Both the position numbers and the translations under genes were made by a program. The notes beneath the pieces were generated by a model. It was not told where the DNA came from. It made no database searches and saw only the letters and a program-made list of their open reading frames with translations. This document shows, piece after piece, positions 38,516 to 50,050 of a DNA stretch of 64,000 nucleotides. The stretch covers positions 1 to 64,000 of the forward strand of contig OX595995.1 of assembly GCA_951394045.1 (NCBI GenBank), written 5' to 3'. This DNA comes from Nitzschia sp. DOCU1. Its lineage: Eukaryota; Bacillariophyta; Bacillariophyceae; Bacillariales; Bacillariaceae. The first letter of the stretch is position 1; each line of letters begins with the position of its first letter.

Positions 38516-38799
38516 AGACGCCAAGAGCGGCAAGAGTGAAGACCAAAACCATCGACGATGCAAGTCACAATTTAATTGGGCGGCAACTTGTTGGAACCCT
38601 TGCCCCCATCGACTCCCTCGCTTGCAAGTATTCCTTCTCGTCATCGATCCAAAAGTGTAACACAGGAAGACACCCCAGATCCAGCCCTCGTTCCTTCCTC
38701 TTTGTCGTTGATTGATTGGGTCATGATGGGGATACATTTTATTGCCAAGAAGTTTGTGGTGGTTTGTCTGTTGTGATGGGTGTCCACATGTCCATCATT

Positions 38800-41005
38800 G
38801 CGATTTTGTCCCCAAGGGATCAAGTCGAGACTCGCTTGAAAAAATGACGATCCCTGGTATTGTCCAGGATGGTTTTCATCAAAGGCAAGAACTCCTTAAG
38901 CGGCGGTTGTACACAACTGCTACCAATCCAGCGTCGTGCAAGAAAAAATCGTCAACAAAAAGGGCAGGCACAGATCAAGTGGACGCAACAGAAGAAACCG
39001 AAGAAGAGACCAAACATCCTGCCAAGATCGAGAGCGTTTATTTTGAATGTAACGAAAAGAGACTTGATTTGCAGAAGTGTGAATCGCGTGACGGATGGAT
39101 TCATTTTCCTTCCTGCCATCCGGATGGTGATGACTTTGAAGGGGACGAATGAGGACGGCGATTCAAAACGCAAGCCAAAGAAAGTCATTGACCCAAGTCG
39201 TAGTCTTTGCCGTATTTGTCGAGTAGAAGAATTGGAAACCGCATCTCATGGTTCTGCCCTGTCCAATCCATCCGTCAAAGCTCGTCGTCAAACCGGAAAG
39301 GAAAAGTCTGCCAAACGCAAACGCGATGGAGACGACGAAGAGGACGAAGACGATGCTGCATCCAACGAAGACTCTCCGGGTAAAGACAAAGAAGGTGATG
39401 GGGATGACGACGACGAAAATGTCGAGTCGAATGCTAATGGGGACCAGGATGAGCAAGATGAAGATGGCGACGAGGCGAGCAAAATGGATGTAGTCGATGA
39501 ACTCCGGGGGTGTCTTGTAATACCCGCCACCTCTCGACCGGAGTGTCTTTCCGAACTTCGGAATAGAGTTAAAGATTTTCGATCCAAAATCTTGATTGGT
39601 CGTCTACCCTCTTGGATCGAGACCACGACGATGCGATGTTGCCCTGCCAGCATGATTGGGGGCGGGCTTGATTCCAAAGAATACCAACTTTTGGTGCAAG
39701 CCCTCTTGCTGGTAGAACGACAAGACAACAACGAAATCTCCAAGGCGTTTTGTACGAGCATCCACACAGCACTCATGATGCAAGCTCAAAAGTCCTTTGG
39801 TGTGGTGTTGCTGAATCCGACCGACTCAGCTATGAACCAAGACGATTCCAAGTATGACAAGGTGATGTTGGCTCTAAGCACGAAAACCTACATGGATCTG
39901 CCAAAGAGGCGCGTTTGGATACGAAAGTTGGAGACTATGCTTTGATTTTGAGTCATCGAGGAATCTCTTACCGGCGATTTACCACAAGCTCTGTTGGCAG
40001 CTGACGAATGTTCGTTTCTTTATTCACATGGCACAATGAGCACGCCACAGATTCCTTGGGGTCCGAGTCCCACGCTGCGGTAATATATAATGGTTATCTA
40101 CAGCGAGGTTGAGGTGCGGCGAGCCTCGATCTGGAATACTTGCGTCAAGGTCCTGCAAGAGTGTTTGGAAGATTATCTGAAGTTTTCAGACAAGAAAAAG
40201 TTATTTCAAACGTCGGACAAAGGGCTGCAAGACGACTCAGCGCGGCACCAAGATTTGATCGGACTGGCGGACGTATTGGGATTGACGGAGCAAATTCTTT
40301 CTCTACGGAGCGGGTTTCTGGTGGATGCATCGGAGCAACTCACCAACGATGGGATTATACTGCGTGAAAAGCTTTTCGACGACATTCAAAAGAAGCACTT
40401 GCGTGCATACCGCGAGGACTGGTCTTTTGTTACCCTGCCCAAGAAGGAGCCCTTGTCGGACAAAGAAAATGCCGTGGAGTACATCAGGAAGGTAAGATCA
40501 CCATTGCTTTCGTCACGATCCAATTCGACATTATTCCTGATCACTGTGTCGGTATCCTGTAGAAAATCGTGACCGAATTGGTCGCCATGGAGAACCGCTC
40601 TACGAAGAAGGTAATCCGAAGCTGGTTCAACCGCTTCTTCATTTGCCGTGGCAAAAAGATTGCTCTGGATGAAAACTCGTCGATCAACTTCCCGCAATTG
40701 ATAGCAGCGTATCAACCCAATTCGAGTCCCACCTCGGCGCGTCTCCAGTGGTATCTCCTCTCATTCCCGCCTGCTTCATTGGCGATATCGTCGGGTGACT
40801 TTCGAAACTTATGCCATTACTGAAACTGCTCCCACCCATTGCCCAGGATGTCTATGAGGTGTTCTCCAACATTTCTGATCTTTATATGACTACAACCTTT
40901 TGGATTTGCTCTGGAAGCTGCAAGCACGAAAAGTTTCTTCTAGGACTACAACCTTCTGCGCCGACTCTTGACCCAGACACTATTGCAACGCCCCGCTCGA
41001 AGTAG
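38800..41005 (+). pseudogene. Long unknown gene with frameshifts and one intron (unit 1)
   Basis: Successive frames join into one protein-like sequence: a charged N-terminal part (ESVYFECNEKRLDLQK...), then KKVIDPSRSLCRICRVEE, a very acidic middle (DGDDEEDEDD...), a globular part ending ALSTKTYMDLPK, a shifted frame (EARLDTKVGDYALILSHRGI), and RASIWNTCVKVLQECLEDYL. That piece splices (GTAAGA...TGTAG, 40492-40562) to KIVTELVAMENRSTKKVIRSWF. At least three frameshifts separate these pieces. The last part faintly recalls vesicle-tethering subunits of the VPS50/VPS54 type, at low confidence. A functional homologue probably exists elsewhere in the genome. Confidence 0.5.
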
Positions 41006-41212
41006 CTCCTCTCAACTGCTTGGTTTTGGAAGGTGGTCGCCGTCTCCGACGGCAAGTTGCTACGAGTTCGAATTTGCCGCCATTTACAGATGCTGAGCTT
41101 TGCTTGCCCCTCCCTTGCGAGCGGACAGAAATCGAGGTAGTTCGCGAGTTCATTTTTCTGATCCCATTAAGCCTTTGTCGAATCCCGCCCAACAAAACGA
41201 CGATGCTACTTC

Positions 41213-41660
41213 CTTAAGCTTGGAGCCACCTTTTACAAGTCATCTGATTGCCGACCGAGGAGAGCCCATACTATACCGTCGAGGGATAGCGATAAAGAGG
41301 ACTTGGAGCCTGACCAGCTGCTGGAGTTTATCCAAGCTGATGAAACCAAGGAGATTGCAATCATCATCAAAGCAGTGAAAATACGGCGGAACATTCTCAG
41401 AGCAAGCGGATTAAATTCATGATATTGGCCGCCGCAAGCGAAAGAGTGATTCGTTTCTGGATGCCATTCCCCAAACCAAGCAGTTGCATTTGGAGAGCAG
41501 CCACAGAAAACGTGGCCGGCTTCGAAAGATTGAGGTGGAAGATTGAGATGGTAGACGACGCGTTGGACGCATCCCTCATTTTTCTCAAGAAGAAACCTGG
41601 CAGGCCTCGATAGATTGAAGACGAGTTCGACGTACCCTAGTTTGTCTCAAGAAACAGAAG
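41213..41660 (+). pseudogene. Tudor-like (PTM/DIR17-type) repeat fragment (unit 1, first paralogue)
   Basis: Reads LGATFYKS..., DKEDLEPDQLLEFIQADE, then a basic tail, and aligns over ~450 bp with 49140-49690 in the same unit. The DGD-x-EDL-x2-DEL pattern of the better copy resembles small Tudor-like domains common in diatom proteins. It is heavily frameshifted. Unit 2 keeps only the first ~115 bp. Confidence 0.5.
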
Positions 41661-42847
41661 AAAGACTTACGACACGGTGCCTCGCCGTCTGCGAAGAACC
41701 AAAAGGGTGAAATCGATCGTTCATCGCTGTCTGCGCCCAAGTTTCGGCGTGAACGTCCTAGAACCTATTTAGACAAATCCATTGCCTTGCCAGCAGCAAA
41801 CCGCGGCGATCGTATCACTGCCGTCGACATGGCATCGTCGAATAATCGACTAGGACAGGCAAGAAGGACGAAAAGACGCCGGGACGGTGAAACGTAGGGG
41901 CCGAACGAGTTTAGCAGCAGTTGATTCGTCGCCCAATCTCTTGACGACCGCATTGGCTAGCATCACCGAACTGTTGCAGGCGCCCACGACTGATTATCGC
42001 CAGGTTTCGCACCTTACTAGCCATGCCAGCGTTGTCAACAATACATCTCTTCCATTCGAAGTTGGCGTCCAAGGACAGCTCATCGGGACCTGCGTCGCCC
42101 ACAATCTGAAGAGGGAAACGAACGATACCTCCCTTTCCACTGGGACAATTGCTCATGGTGGGATCGCAACTTCGATTGTCCGAACAAGATGGATTGGCTC
42201 CAATCATTCGCAAAGTGACGGGACCCTATGTCATGGCAGAATGCTTTCAATCCCTCTGGACCGCATCCTTTCGACCAAAGTACAATCAAGGCTATTTCAA
42301 GTACATCTCGGCTCTCAACTTGACAGGAATTGCAATTTCGCTTTCACTTTGCCATGACGCATTTACTTCGGCGTCTGATACCATTTCTAACAAGGACTAT
42401 TGGATGAATTTCTTGCCCTTGACACTTCATTTTGGATGGGCGACAGCCGCGTCCTTGGTCAATTTGAATGGCATGTGTGCCTTGGGCGATGACGTTTCCG
42501 CGAAATCAGTCGCTTGGATGGGTCATGTGTCCGTTGTAGCGGCAACAATCTTGGGCGTCACCACGACCGTCTTGCGCCGTGCACCCATCTATGGAAGTGT
42601 CATTGCCTGGGCCTTGTCGGCAGTGGCTTCGGGATTAGGGCAACGCATCGAGGAAACTCGTAAGGAAGATCCAAAGACAGTGGGCGTGTATGGTGCGCAA
42701 CTCCAACAAACGCTCAGTCTAGCCGGAGCGGCTCTTTGTGCGGCAACGAGCGGCAAGGTGGCGGGGAAAGATGAGCATCGGTTTATTCATCAGTACCGGG
42801 GTGGGCTTAAGCGTGCATCGAATAGGAGGCACGGTTGGACTTGATTC
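41331..42847. other. 1,517-bp segment absent from unit 2
   Basis: In unit 2, GGAGTTTA (ending 59402) joins directly to TGAGCCACGG, which here lies at 42848. The missing segment carries most of the Tudor-like fragment and the whole membrane-protein frame at 42155-42844. There is almost no microhomology at the join. Confidence 0.9.
42155..42844 (+). CDS. Multi-pass membrane protein, possibly TspO/MBR-related; may be a fragment
   Basis: An intact ~229-residue frame starts at an ATG at 42155. It has five to six hydrophobic segments: YISALNLTGIAISLSL, FLPLTLHFGWATAASLVNLN, VSVVAATILGVTTTVL, GSVIAWALSAVASGL and SLAGAALCAATSG. Aromatic residues (W, F, Y) cluster before the first helix (SLWTASFRPKYNQGYF), and LHFGWATAASLVN recalls tryptophan-rich TspO/MBR-like proteins. 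No stop interrupts it, unlike its neighbours. The N-terminus may be missing, because typical relatives have extra sequence. Its absence from unit 2 makes it a presence/absence gene. Confidence 0.5.
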   Translation: MVGSQLRLSEQDGLAPIIRKVTGPYVMAECFQSLWTASFRPKYNQGYFKYISALNLTGIAISLSLCHDAFTSASDTISNKDYWMNFLPLTLHFGWATAASLVNLNGMCALGDDVSAKSVAWMGHVSVVAATILGVTTTVLRRAPIYGSVIAWALSAVASGLGQRIEETRKEDPKTVGVYGAQLQQTLSLAGAALCAATSGKVAGKDEHRFIHQYRGGLKRASNRRHGWT

Positions 42848-42867
42848 TGAGCCACGGAAGGTTACTG

Positions 42868-44800
42868 AGTTCACAGTTGACTTGCCTTTTATCGGTATAC
42901 CCGTCAACGTGTTTGATGTAAAGAGGAAGCTTCAGCCTGCAACCATTTTCGAATATTCGTTCTCGGACTATCTGAATCGGGCTGAACCTGCTCCGTTCAA
43001 TGGCGAGGTTGTGAGAATCTTCGGATTGGACGCCTCTCGATGCTCCTCCATGGATGAGGCGTACGAGCTCGTCTGCAGCCGGAACTGGCCGGACGGAAAA
43101 TCGCACTTTGATTTTTGGTGCACGAAAGTCTGTATGACTTTGAAGCGACTTCTAAATTGGACGCGACCATTGGGCGGTCAGGCTACAGGCCCAATCGGGA
43201 AAAAACGAGGCCAAGACCACGACCAAGACCACCAAGACCAACACTATGTTTTGCCATCTGCGCAAGTGACGTCGGCTCAAGGTGGATTATTTTCATCCCT
43301 CGCGGTTGCAAAGGAAGAAGGATCGGGCGCTCCAGGCAAAGCAGGAGCCGCCCCTGATGGATTGTTCGCCGCCCTATTGGTTCATAGAGATTCATCGGTA
43401 GACAAAAAGTGTACGGTCCAAGACGACAGCGATGAGTTGCCGACAAGTACGCGAACCCAGGCTACTCGTCCTCGCGAGCCCCCTTCGACAAGAGGTCTTT
43501 TTGCCTCGCTCTCCGGCACGAACATACTGGAAGACAAACCTGCTGCACCAAGACCAGCGGATATCAGTCCAAAACCAGGGACGGGTTGTTTGCGCCCTTG
43601 AAAAAGGCGGATGGTAGCGTCGTTGTACCGCCGTTAGCTCGGTCCGCCTCGGATCAAGGCGACACCCGTTCGAAAAGTCCCATTCCGACCCAGTGAATCC
43701 CTCCATCGACTTGACTTCCTTGTTGGACGGAGGATTGAGTTTTGACGATCTTGATGATCTTTTTAACAAGACGGCAACTTGTTCCAGGCGGCACCCGTTC
43801 GAAAAGTCCCATTCCGACCCCTCCAAAGGAAAAGCTCAGGCCACCTGGAATACAAGCATCGAAAATGAAGCTGGCACCTCCAAAGGGCGATCTCAAAGTT
43901 TTGTATGCCGGGGACAATTTGGTGAATCAAAAGGTATTGTCCAGAGTGTTGGGGTGGGCGGGCATTGACGGCATTACGATTGTGGACAATGGCCAGAAGG
44001 CAGTCGATATTTGCGCAACGTCGACCTTCGCCTGCATATTCATGGATATGCAGGTCTCGATTATGGTCGGTATGGAAGCAATCAAGACAATCGTAGAGAG
44101 AGATCCCACGGCTTTCGTGCTTTTGGTTTCAGCGCATGCTCTGGACGAATACAAGACCCAAGCGGAAGCTGTCGGCGCCAAAGGTTTCTTCTCCAAACCC
44201 TTTTCGAACCAGTGCCATTGAGGCCGTCTTGGATGGTTTGAGTACGAGAAATCGTCGAAGCGCTGTGGATGCGGCTCCGGGCAAGGCGGTCGAATCCAAT
44301 ACGGTAGCACGCGACGAGTCAGGTACAGCAGGCGAGGGAAAGAAGAGTTTCCTGGAACCTCAGAACGAATCCAGTACATAGCCAAAGGATGCAAAGTCCA
44401 CTGTTTCGCAGCACCAGCAGACCAAGGCAGTCGCAGTGGTGCGTAATTTGAAAGTTCTTTATGCGGAAGACAATTTCTGAATCGCGCGAATGTTACGTAT
44501 ATCACCATTGTTGACAATGGCCAACAGGCTGTCGATGTTTGTCTTACGCAAACGTTTGACGTTATTTTCATGGATATGGTGATGCCTGTTTTGTCGCGGA
44601 TGGAAGCTTCCAACAAAATCGTTGCCCATAATCCTCAAGACTGCACCGTATTTGTCACTACGCATACTCTGGAGGAATTCAAGTCTGCCGATGCTGCAGG
44701 AGCGACGAATGATATTACCAAGCCATTCCGTTTGACTGATCTGGAGTCTTTGTTCGATCGTTTCAACTTGGTGAACCCCCGCTTGTCCAAGCCCCGTTCC
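42868..44800 (+). pseudogene. Receiver-domain protein, frameshifted (unit 1)
   Basis: The first part (DLPFIGIPVNVFDVKRK...SFSDYLNRAEPAPFNG) is unknown. A linker follows with repeated GLF(A/S)(S/A)L motifs. After frameshifts, a receiver domain reads LKVLYAGDNLVNQKVL...IFMDMQVS...LLVSAHALDE...GFFSKPF. It keeps the phospho-acceptor Asp (FMDMQ), a conserved Thr/Ser position and the Lys (SKPF). Only one of the two acidic pocket residues remains (GD). A second receiver (VDNGQQAVDVC...IFMDMVMP...ITKPF) starts after a TGA and a deletion at 44477. The pieces resemble the receiver end of a hybrid histidine kinase or a dual response regulator. It is not functional as one protein. Confidence 0.65.
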
Positions 44801-45060
44801 TCGATTCCTGAAATCAGTGTTCGGCAGCGGGCATCTGTAGCCGCTCTACAACGATGGAATAGTTGGAAGCGGCCAAACTCGGATCATGGGGTGGGGGGTA
44901 CGGCGTTGGCTACAACTACAAAAGTGGAGAGATGTTCTCAGTGGAAGAATCGTGCCAAGGCAATCCCTGTTTCAATCATGTTTCAAGCCTTGTTGCAGTA
45001 GCGACCGACGAGATCGACAAGAAGCCGAGGCTATTTTGGAAAGTAGTCGGCATGATAATG

Positions 45061-45897
45061 TCTCGCCACAAGAACTCAAAGATTTGAAACGACGGCATCA
45101 ACAGACGGTGGATCGACCATGGGCGGCCTTTGATTTGGCGTCGGCAGTAGCGCATTTGCATAAGCATCATATTATGCATCGCGATTTGAAGCCGGATAAT
45201 ATTGGATTCGATATTGTGAGTACTATCGCTTTGGCAGAAACCATTTGGGGGCGAGTCTAACTGTTTCTTGTTGCCTCGTGCGCTCGCTCCTTTCATATAA
45301 TGTTCTTCTACTACCTTGCGTGATGACATCAGAATCTTTGATCTGGGCTTGGCCAAGGGAATTCCACAAGACGGAACGGAGGGCCCTTGGAAATTGACAG
45401 CCATGTGTGGTTTGCCCCGATCTAGTAAGTGCCGAGGAGCCATGCGTGATACTTGTGTATCAAATCCACGCCGTTCTTGAAATTAACTCTTGCCGTTGCT
45501 GTTGATTGAATTCTGCTATTTAGTGGCACCAGAAGTCGCAACAGACAAACTATATGACGCCAAATGCGATTGTTATTCTTTTGCCCTGCTATTTTGGGAA
45601 ATACTGAATTTGAAAAAGCTTTTGAGGAGGGTGACGGTGGACAAGTTACAGCGGCTGGTCTGGAATGATACGTATCAGCGGCGGCCCAAAATTCTAGTCG
45701 TTGCTAACAGCACCAGCAATTATGCACTTGTCGACGAACAATTGACTCTGTTTTTGACATCACCCAAGGCTGCTTGGACAAAAGAATGGAAGGCCCTACC
45801 GGTAGTGGAATCTTCGTGGCATCATTATGCTTCTCGACGCCCAACCATAGAGCATGTGGAGCAAGAGGTTAAAAAAACGTCTGAAAAAGGGAATTGA
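45061..45897 (+). pseudogene. Protein kinase C-lobe, splice acceptor lost (unit 1)
   Basis: Exon 1 ends ...HIMHRDLKPDNIGFDI at 45215, with the catalytic HRDLKPDN loop. The GTGAGT donor follows. Exon 2 should start at 45319 (RDDIRIFDLGLAK, a DFG-type motif as DLG) after an AG, but the sequence here is TTG where unit 2 has TAG. Exon 2 ends at 45424 before GTAAGT, and exon 3 begins at 45524 with MAPEVATDKLYDAKCDCYSFALLFWE. The N-lobe is missing or unrecognisable. The family is a Ser/Thr-type kinase (APE and DxYSF motifs). The acceptor mutation is specific to this unit. Confidence 0.75.
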
Positions 45898-46900
45898 AGT
45901 CATGGACAGCTTCATGGTGGACTTGATAAATTGCTTGAGAGCAAACGACTTTCACACAATGCCCGGAGATCGACCTTTGTCTATCATCCACCAGCTGCGA
46001 ACAACAATGTGCGGGAACGAGGCGCCCCGTCGATCTACAAGTGCAGAGGCCCGAGCTACTGTCTTGACTTGGTGGGGTAGCTCCACACGTCTATTCTCTG
46101 GCAGACATCAGGATGCTAAAAGACAAAGACGGGGTCAGTTGTTTGCAACGGACGCCTGAACCGGCTCTGGCAAATGTGAGTGAAGATTCCTAGTGTCGAG
46201 TATTGCCAGCAAGATTTCCCGGCGTTCCAAATGCCGAGCCAACTCGAATCTGCCAACACTCCGTCAAGAATCCCACCCATCCATGAATACCTTTGTCGAT
46301 CAATCCAGCCCAGGCTCCCGACTTGAAGGTTACCCAGTTTTGCGCTGTAAACTTATCCAATCTCAATTTGTGCAAGTTAAAGAAGGGGACCATGAGATAA
46401 CAGGGATGTTCAATAGTCCATTGCGGGCTACCGTCGATCCTGTCGGTTATATTGATCATTGCGGCGGGCTACCGTCGATCCTGTCGATTTTTGGGTGCCC
46501 GACCGGTATTCGTCTCTCGCATTCCTTTGGAACAAGGAGCGGCCATGTTGCTGTGGTCCAGCTGGCCTTGGATTAGTCGACTGTACGGTGTCTCGGGCAA
46601 TGATATCATGGCCCTTCTATTCTATACCACGCTGGATCTTGGTAATGCCTATTCTTTTGCACCAAGAGGAGAATACACTGGGTTAGGAGACGGGGAAGCA
46701 AAGTTCGTTCGTTCTTGCCCGTGGCCTTTCGGTATATGATTCAAGTTTCTGAGGAGATGTATCCACCCAATTGATTGCAATCCAAAGTACGACGACGAAG
46801 CGAACAAGCCGAACCTGACGACAAAGTAGAGAGTGATGTACATGATGCGCAAAAAGGAAGCGTCGCCGAGAACCGACCCTATCGGTAGCGTCCCCAGTTT
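45898..46900. other. Decayed region, no gene recognised
   Basis: Several frames of 70-130 codons overlap, none with a recognisable domain. A 25-bp phrase (GGGCTACCGTCGATCCTGTCG) is repeated at about 46426-46446 and 46466-46486. Confidence 0.4.
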
Positions 46901-47129
46901 TGGTCATTCGGCTACGCTTTCAATACGAATGGGCTAATGGCGTATATACTATTTGCTGGATGCCGGAGTCTTCGTCTTTCCTGCGACCAAGCTGGCCAAA
47001 CGGAGTTCAAGACCCTGTCGACGAGGATTTGATCCTTCCGGAAGCCACCTTCCAGAATATCCATCGCCCTCCGTGTTTGGCATTTCAGTCGACTCTGTGC
47101 GCTCCTTGCTAAAGTGCTTCGATATTCTG

Positions 47130-47410
47130 AAACGTCTTTGTCTCAGAGGAATGGATCCGGATTATATCGACCGGACATTTTGCTTGGAGAATGCTCAGAA
47201 TGGGACCATCCGGTTGTCATCACACTCGGGAACCGGTCCTTGCCTATCCCGATGATGTCTTATTGCACCATTTGGCACGAGTCATTTCTACCAGAATATC
47301 CGTCGCCCTTTGTCTCAGCGGAATGGAACCGGATTATATCGACCGGAGATTTTGCTTGGAGGATGCTCAGAATGGGACCATTCGGTTGTCCTCACACTCG
47401 GGAAGGGTCC
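47130..47410 (+). repeat. ~175-bp tandem coding repeat
   Basis: Positions ~47133-47235 and ~47309-47405 match closely and encode DPDYIDRTFCLENAQNGTIRLSSHSG and a close variant (kept in different contexts). The surrounding frames are broken. The family is not recognised. Confidence 0.7.
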
Positions 47411-47810
47411 TTGCCTACGTTCGAAGATTTACTTTCGTCGGACAGTGCGCGAGAAGTCGACAAACCGGTCAATACTCGTGGTATCCTGACAACCGACGAA
47501 GATATAGCATTCCGGGGGATATTGGCGAGCTCCCCCTGCTGGCTCCCATGGGTAGTCGATACGTTTGAGGACGACCCGAGAAAGCAGGTCATGTCGAACT
47601 ATAAATCAATGATGGCTTTCCCTTCCCTCTGTTTAGAGCTCAATGAAACTCGCCACGTGGAAAAATCAAGCAATCTTCCCGTCCTGCCGACCCAAATGCA
47701 GCCTCCGACACAGAAGCTACTATTGCCGACGACTCGGCCAAGAAAGCCGCTGCCCAGCAAATACGATATATCTTGGACGACGCCCGCGTGAGAGTCACTA
47801 TATAATGTTT

Positions 47811-48640
47811 CGATTCAAAGATTTCTCGAACGACGATGGGCTGGCTAAAGTCATGTTGCGTCGTCCCGGAAGGCGCGCACCTTGCGTCTGCTGCCAAATC
47901 CAAGGGAGTGGCTTTTATTCTTGCCATGTGATGCGTGGCAATCCTGATTTTGATTTTATTGCGAACTGGCCGAATATGGGAGGTATTGATGGCCTGCTAG
48001 CACGTACAAAGATTCTCAGCTCGTTGATGTTAACCCGACGTCAGCGCCCGACGAGAATCCAGCTGGGTAATCGTTGGAACAGAGACACGACGATGACAAG
48101 AACGAAATGGAGGAGACGCTACCATCGACCCATCTGAGCAACTGGAAACTGCTTGAAAGGCTCTTGAAAAAGCTAACTACCTCCACCAGCAAGCGGACGC
48201 TCTGGCATTTCAACCCGTGTGACTTGGAGCAAAGTTCATAAAGATGTGTTTCCGATTGACCCAACGGACGGTCGCTATATTTGGTTCACTATTTGCGGCT
48301 GAGCGGGGATGTTTTGTGCTGCGACGGCTGTTCCAACGTTGTGCATACAAAATGTGTCGGCCTGCCCGGGATCCCTGAAGAAGATTGGTATTGCGAAACG
48401 TGTGCGCCCATTGGTAAAGAAACACCATCGGTCGCCGGCCCCCGACCTGGCAGAGGGTCCTTCGGTTGCTACCTGTGCCGAGGCTGGGACGTCGGCAGTC
48501 AAGGGCGGTTGTGACCATGAGGATACTACTAGACCTCGGATTGAAGAGACGAAGGACGACGATCCAGCTCCATCTGCATACACGAACTCGACTGAAGATA
48601 GAGGCGGCGTTTTGAAAATGGTGGGATTGGACGGCCACGC
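47811..48640 (+). pseudogene. PHD-finger gene fragment
   Basis: GDVLCCDGCSNVVHTKCVGLPG followed by IPEEDWYCETC is a PHD finger lacking its first Cys pair in frame. The codons just upstream read WFTICG in another frame, so a frameshift cuts the zinc site. An upstream piece (EQLETA, KALEKANYLHQQADALAF) suits a helical region of the same protein. PHD fingers read histone tails. This copy is broken. Confidence 0.6.
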
Positions 48641-48689
48641 CTGACACCATCAGTTACCGAGGCCGATAGAGAGGACGAGGTGTCCGATT

Positions 48690-49070
48690 CCAAAGAGCCT
48701 GGGGTGGCTTTTGTCACCTCAAATGTTGCGGCGTCGAACGACAATAATGTCGGTCCTATAAAACCTACTTCAGCTGCTCTCCCCCCAAAGCCCTTGATAA
48801 GCGACGACGAGTTTGAAGAGCAGGCTGACGATCTCGAACATGTCCTTGATGCGCTTCACAAGCTCATCGTTTCTTCTGATCCCAACGACGAGGTGTCCGA
48901 TTTGCCACATCAAATGCTGCCGCGTCGAACGACAACAATGCCGGTCCTATTAAACCTACTCCAGCTGCTCTTACCCGAAAGCCCTTGATAAGCGACGACG
49001 AGTTTGAAGAGCAGGCTGACGTTCTCGAACGTGTACGTGACGCCCTTCACAAGCTCATTTTTCTTCTGAT
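48690..49070 (+). repeat. Two ~185-bp tandem repeats in a decayed gene
   Basis: PLISDDEFEEQADDLEHVLDAL at about 48795 recurs as PLISDDEFEEQADVLERVRDAL at about 48985. The repeats preserve acidic coding sequence but are separated by frameshifts. Confidence 0.75.
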
Positions 49071-49094
49071 CCCAACAAGCCCTCGTCGAACGAC

Positions 49095-49690
49095 GCCACT
49101 TCCATCAAGAACTCCGCCAGACATTCGAGGACGCCACTTCCATCAAACTCGGAACTACCTTTTACAAGAACTTTGCCAAACACGGACTATTCAAGGGCAA
49201 AGTCATCCGATTGCCGACCGATGAGACCCCTGTAGTACTGTGGTGTCGAGTATGTGGATGGCGACAACGAGGACTTGCAGCCTGACGAGCTTCTGGAGTT
49301 GATCCAAGCTGATGATGCCAAGGATGCGGCAGCAAAAACCGGAGATGGCAATCATCATCAAAGCAGCGGAAAGACGATGGAGCATTCTGGACGCCGCAAG
49401 AGTGCTCCGCCCCCGCGGTTCGTGGAGCAAGCGGATCGAATCTATGACACTGGACGCCGCAAGCGAGGACCCCCGCGAAAGCTTGATTCGTTTCTGGGTG
49501 CCATCCCCCAAAACAAGCGGTTGTATTTGGAGAGCAATGGTTTGATTTCTTCTACAGCCACAGAAAACGTGGCCGGCCTCGAAAGATTGATGCGGTTGAC
49601 GACGAGTTGGACGCACCTCATTTCTCTCAAGACACAAAGAAACCAGTGCGCAACGGTGCCTCGCCGTCTCCCAAGAGCCAAAAGGTTGAA
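49095..49690 (+). pseudogene. Tudor-like (PTM/DIR17-type) repeat fragment, second paralogue
   Basis: Reads KLGTTFYKNFAKHGLFKGKV, then after a frameshift VEYVDGDNEDLQPDELLELIQ, then a basic linker (RKRRGPPRKLDSFLGAI). The G-x-F-x-K-x-F...G-x-V...Y-x-DGD-x-EDL pattern is that of small Tudor-like domains. It is homologous to 41213-41660. Confidence 0.5.
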
Positions 49691-50050
49691 TTGACGGGTG
49701 ATACCTACCTATCTTCTGTCATCAACGACCAGAATCCCATTGGTTACAATATTCACAAGAGTGCGACTTCACCGACGGGAGTAACCCTTGCCGAACTCGC
49801 CGCCTTTGCGACCGTAGAGTTGAGGATCCGAAAGATTGCGGAGTACATCGTAACTTCGTATGCCTCCAATATTTTCCGGGAGCGCCAGGATACCAAGGTC
49901 CGATACGAAGTCAACTCGGAGGGTGTGAAGATTTCGAGTATCTTTGCCAGTTTGGAAGCGAACAAGGAACGTCTCCTTTTGGATGACTATGGAGTCAGTC
50001 AGACCTCTTTGGAACAAGTCTTCAACATGCATGCTGCCGAAGCGGAGTAA
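49690..50050 (+). pseudogene. ABCA-type transporter, C-terminal fragment
   Basis: The frame ends ISSIFASLEANKERLLLDDY and SVSQTSLEQVFNMHA-like sequence (here GVSQTSLEQVFNMHAAEAE). This is the regulatory tail that follows the second nucleotide-binding domain in ABC transporters of subfamily A. The rest of the transporter is absent. Confidence 0.7.

Noticed and set aside
43922..44616. 229-codon minus-strand frame opposite the receiver domains
   Set aside because: The plus strand carries recognisable receiver motifs, and the minus frame has none.
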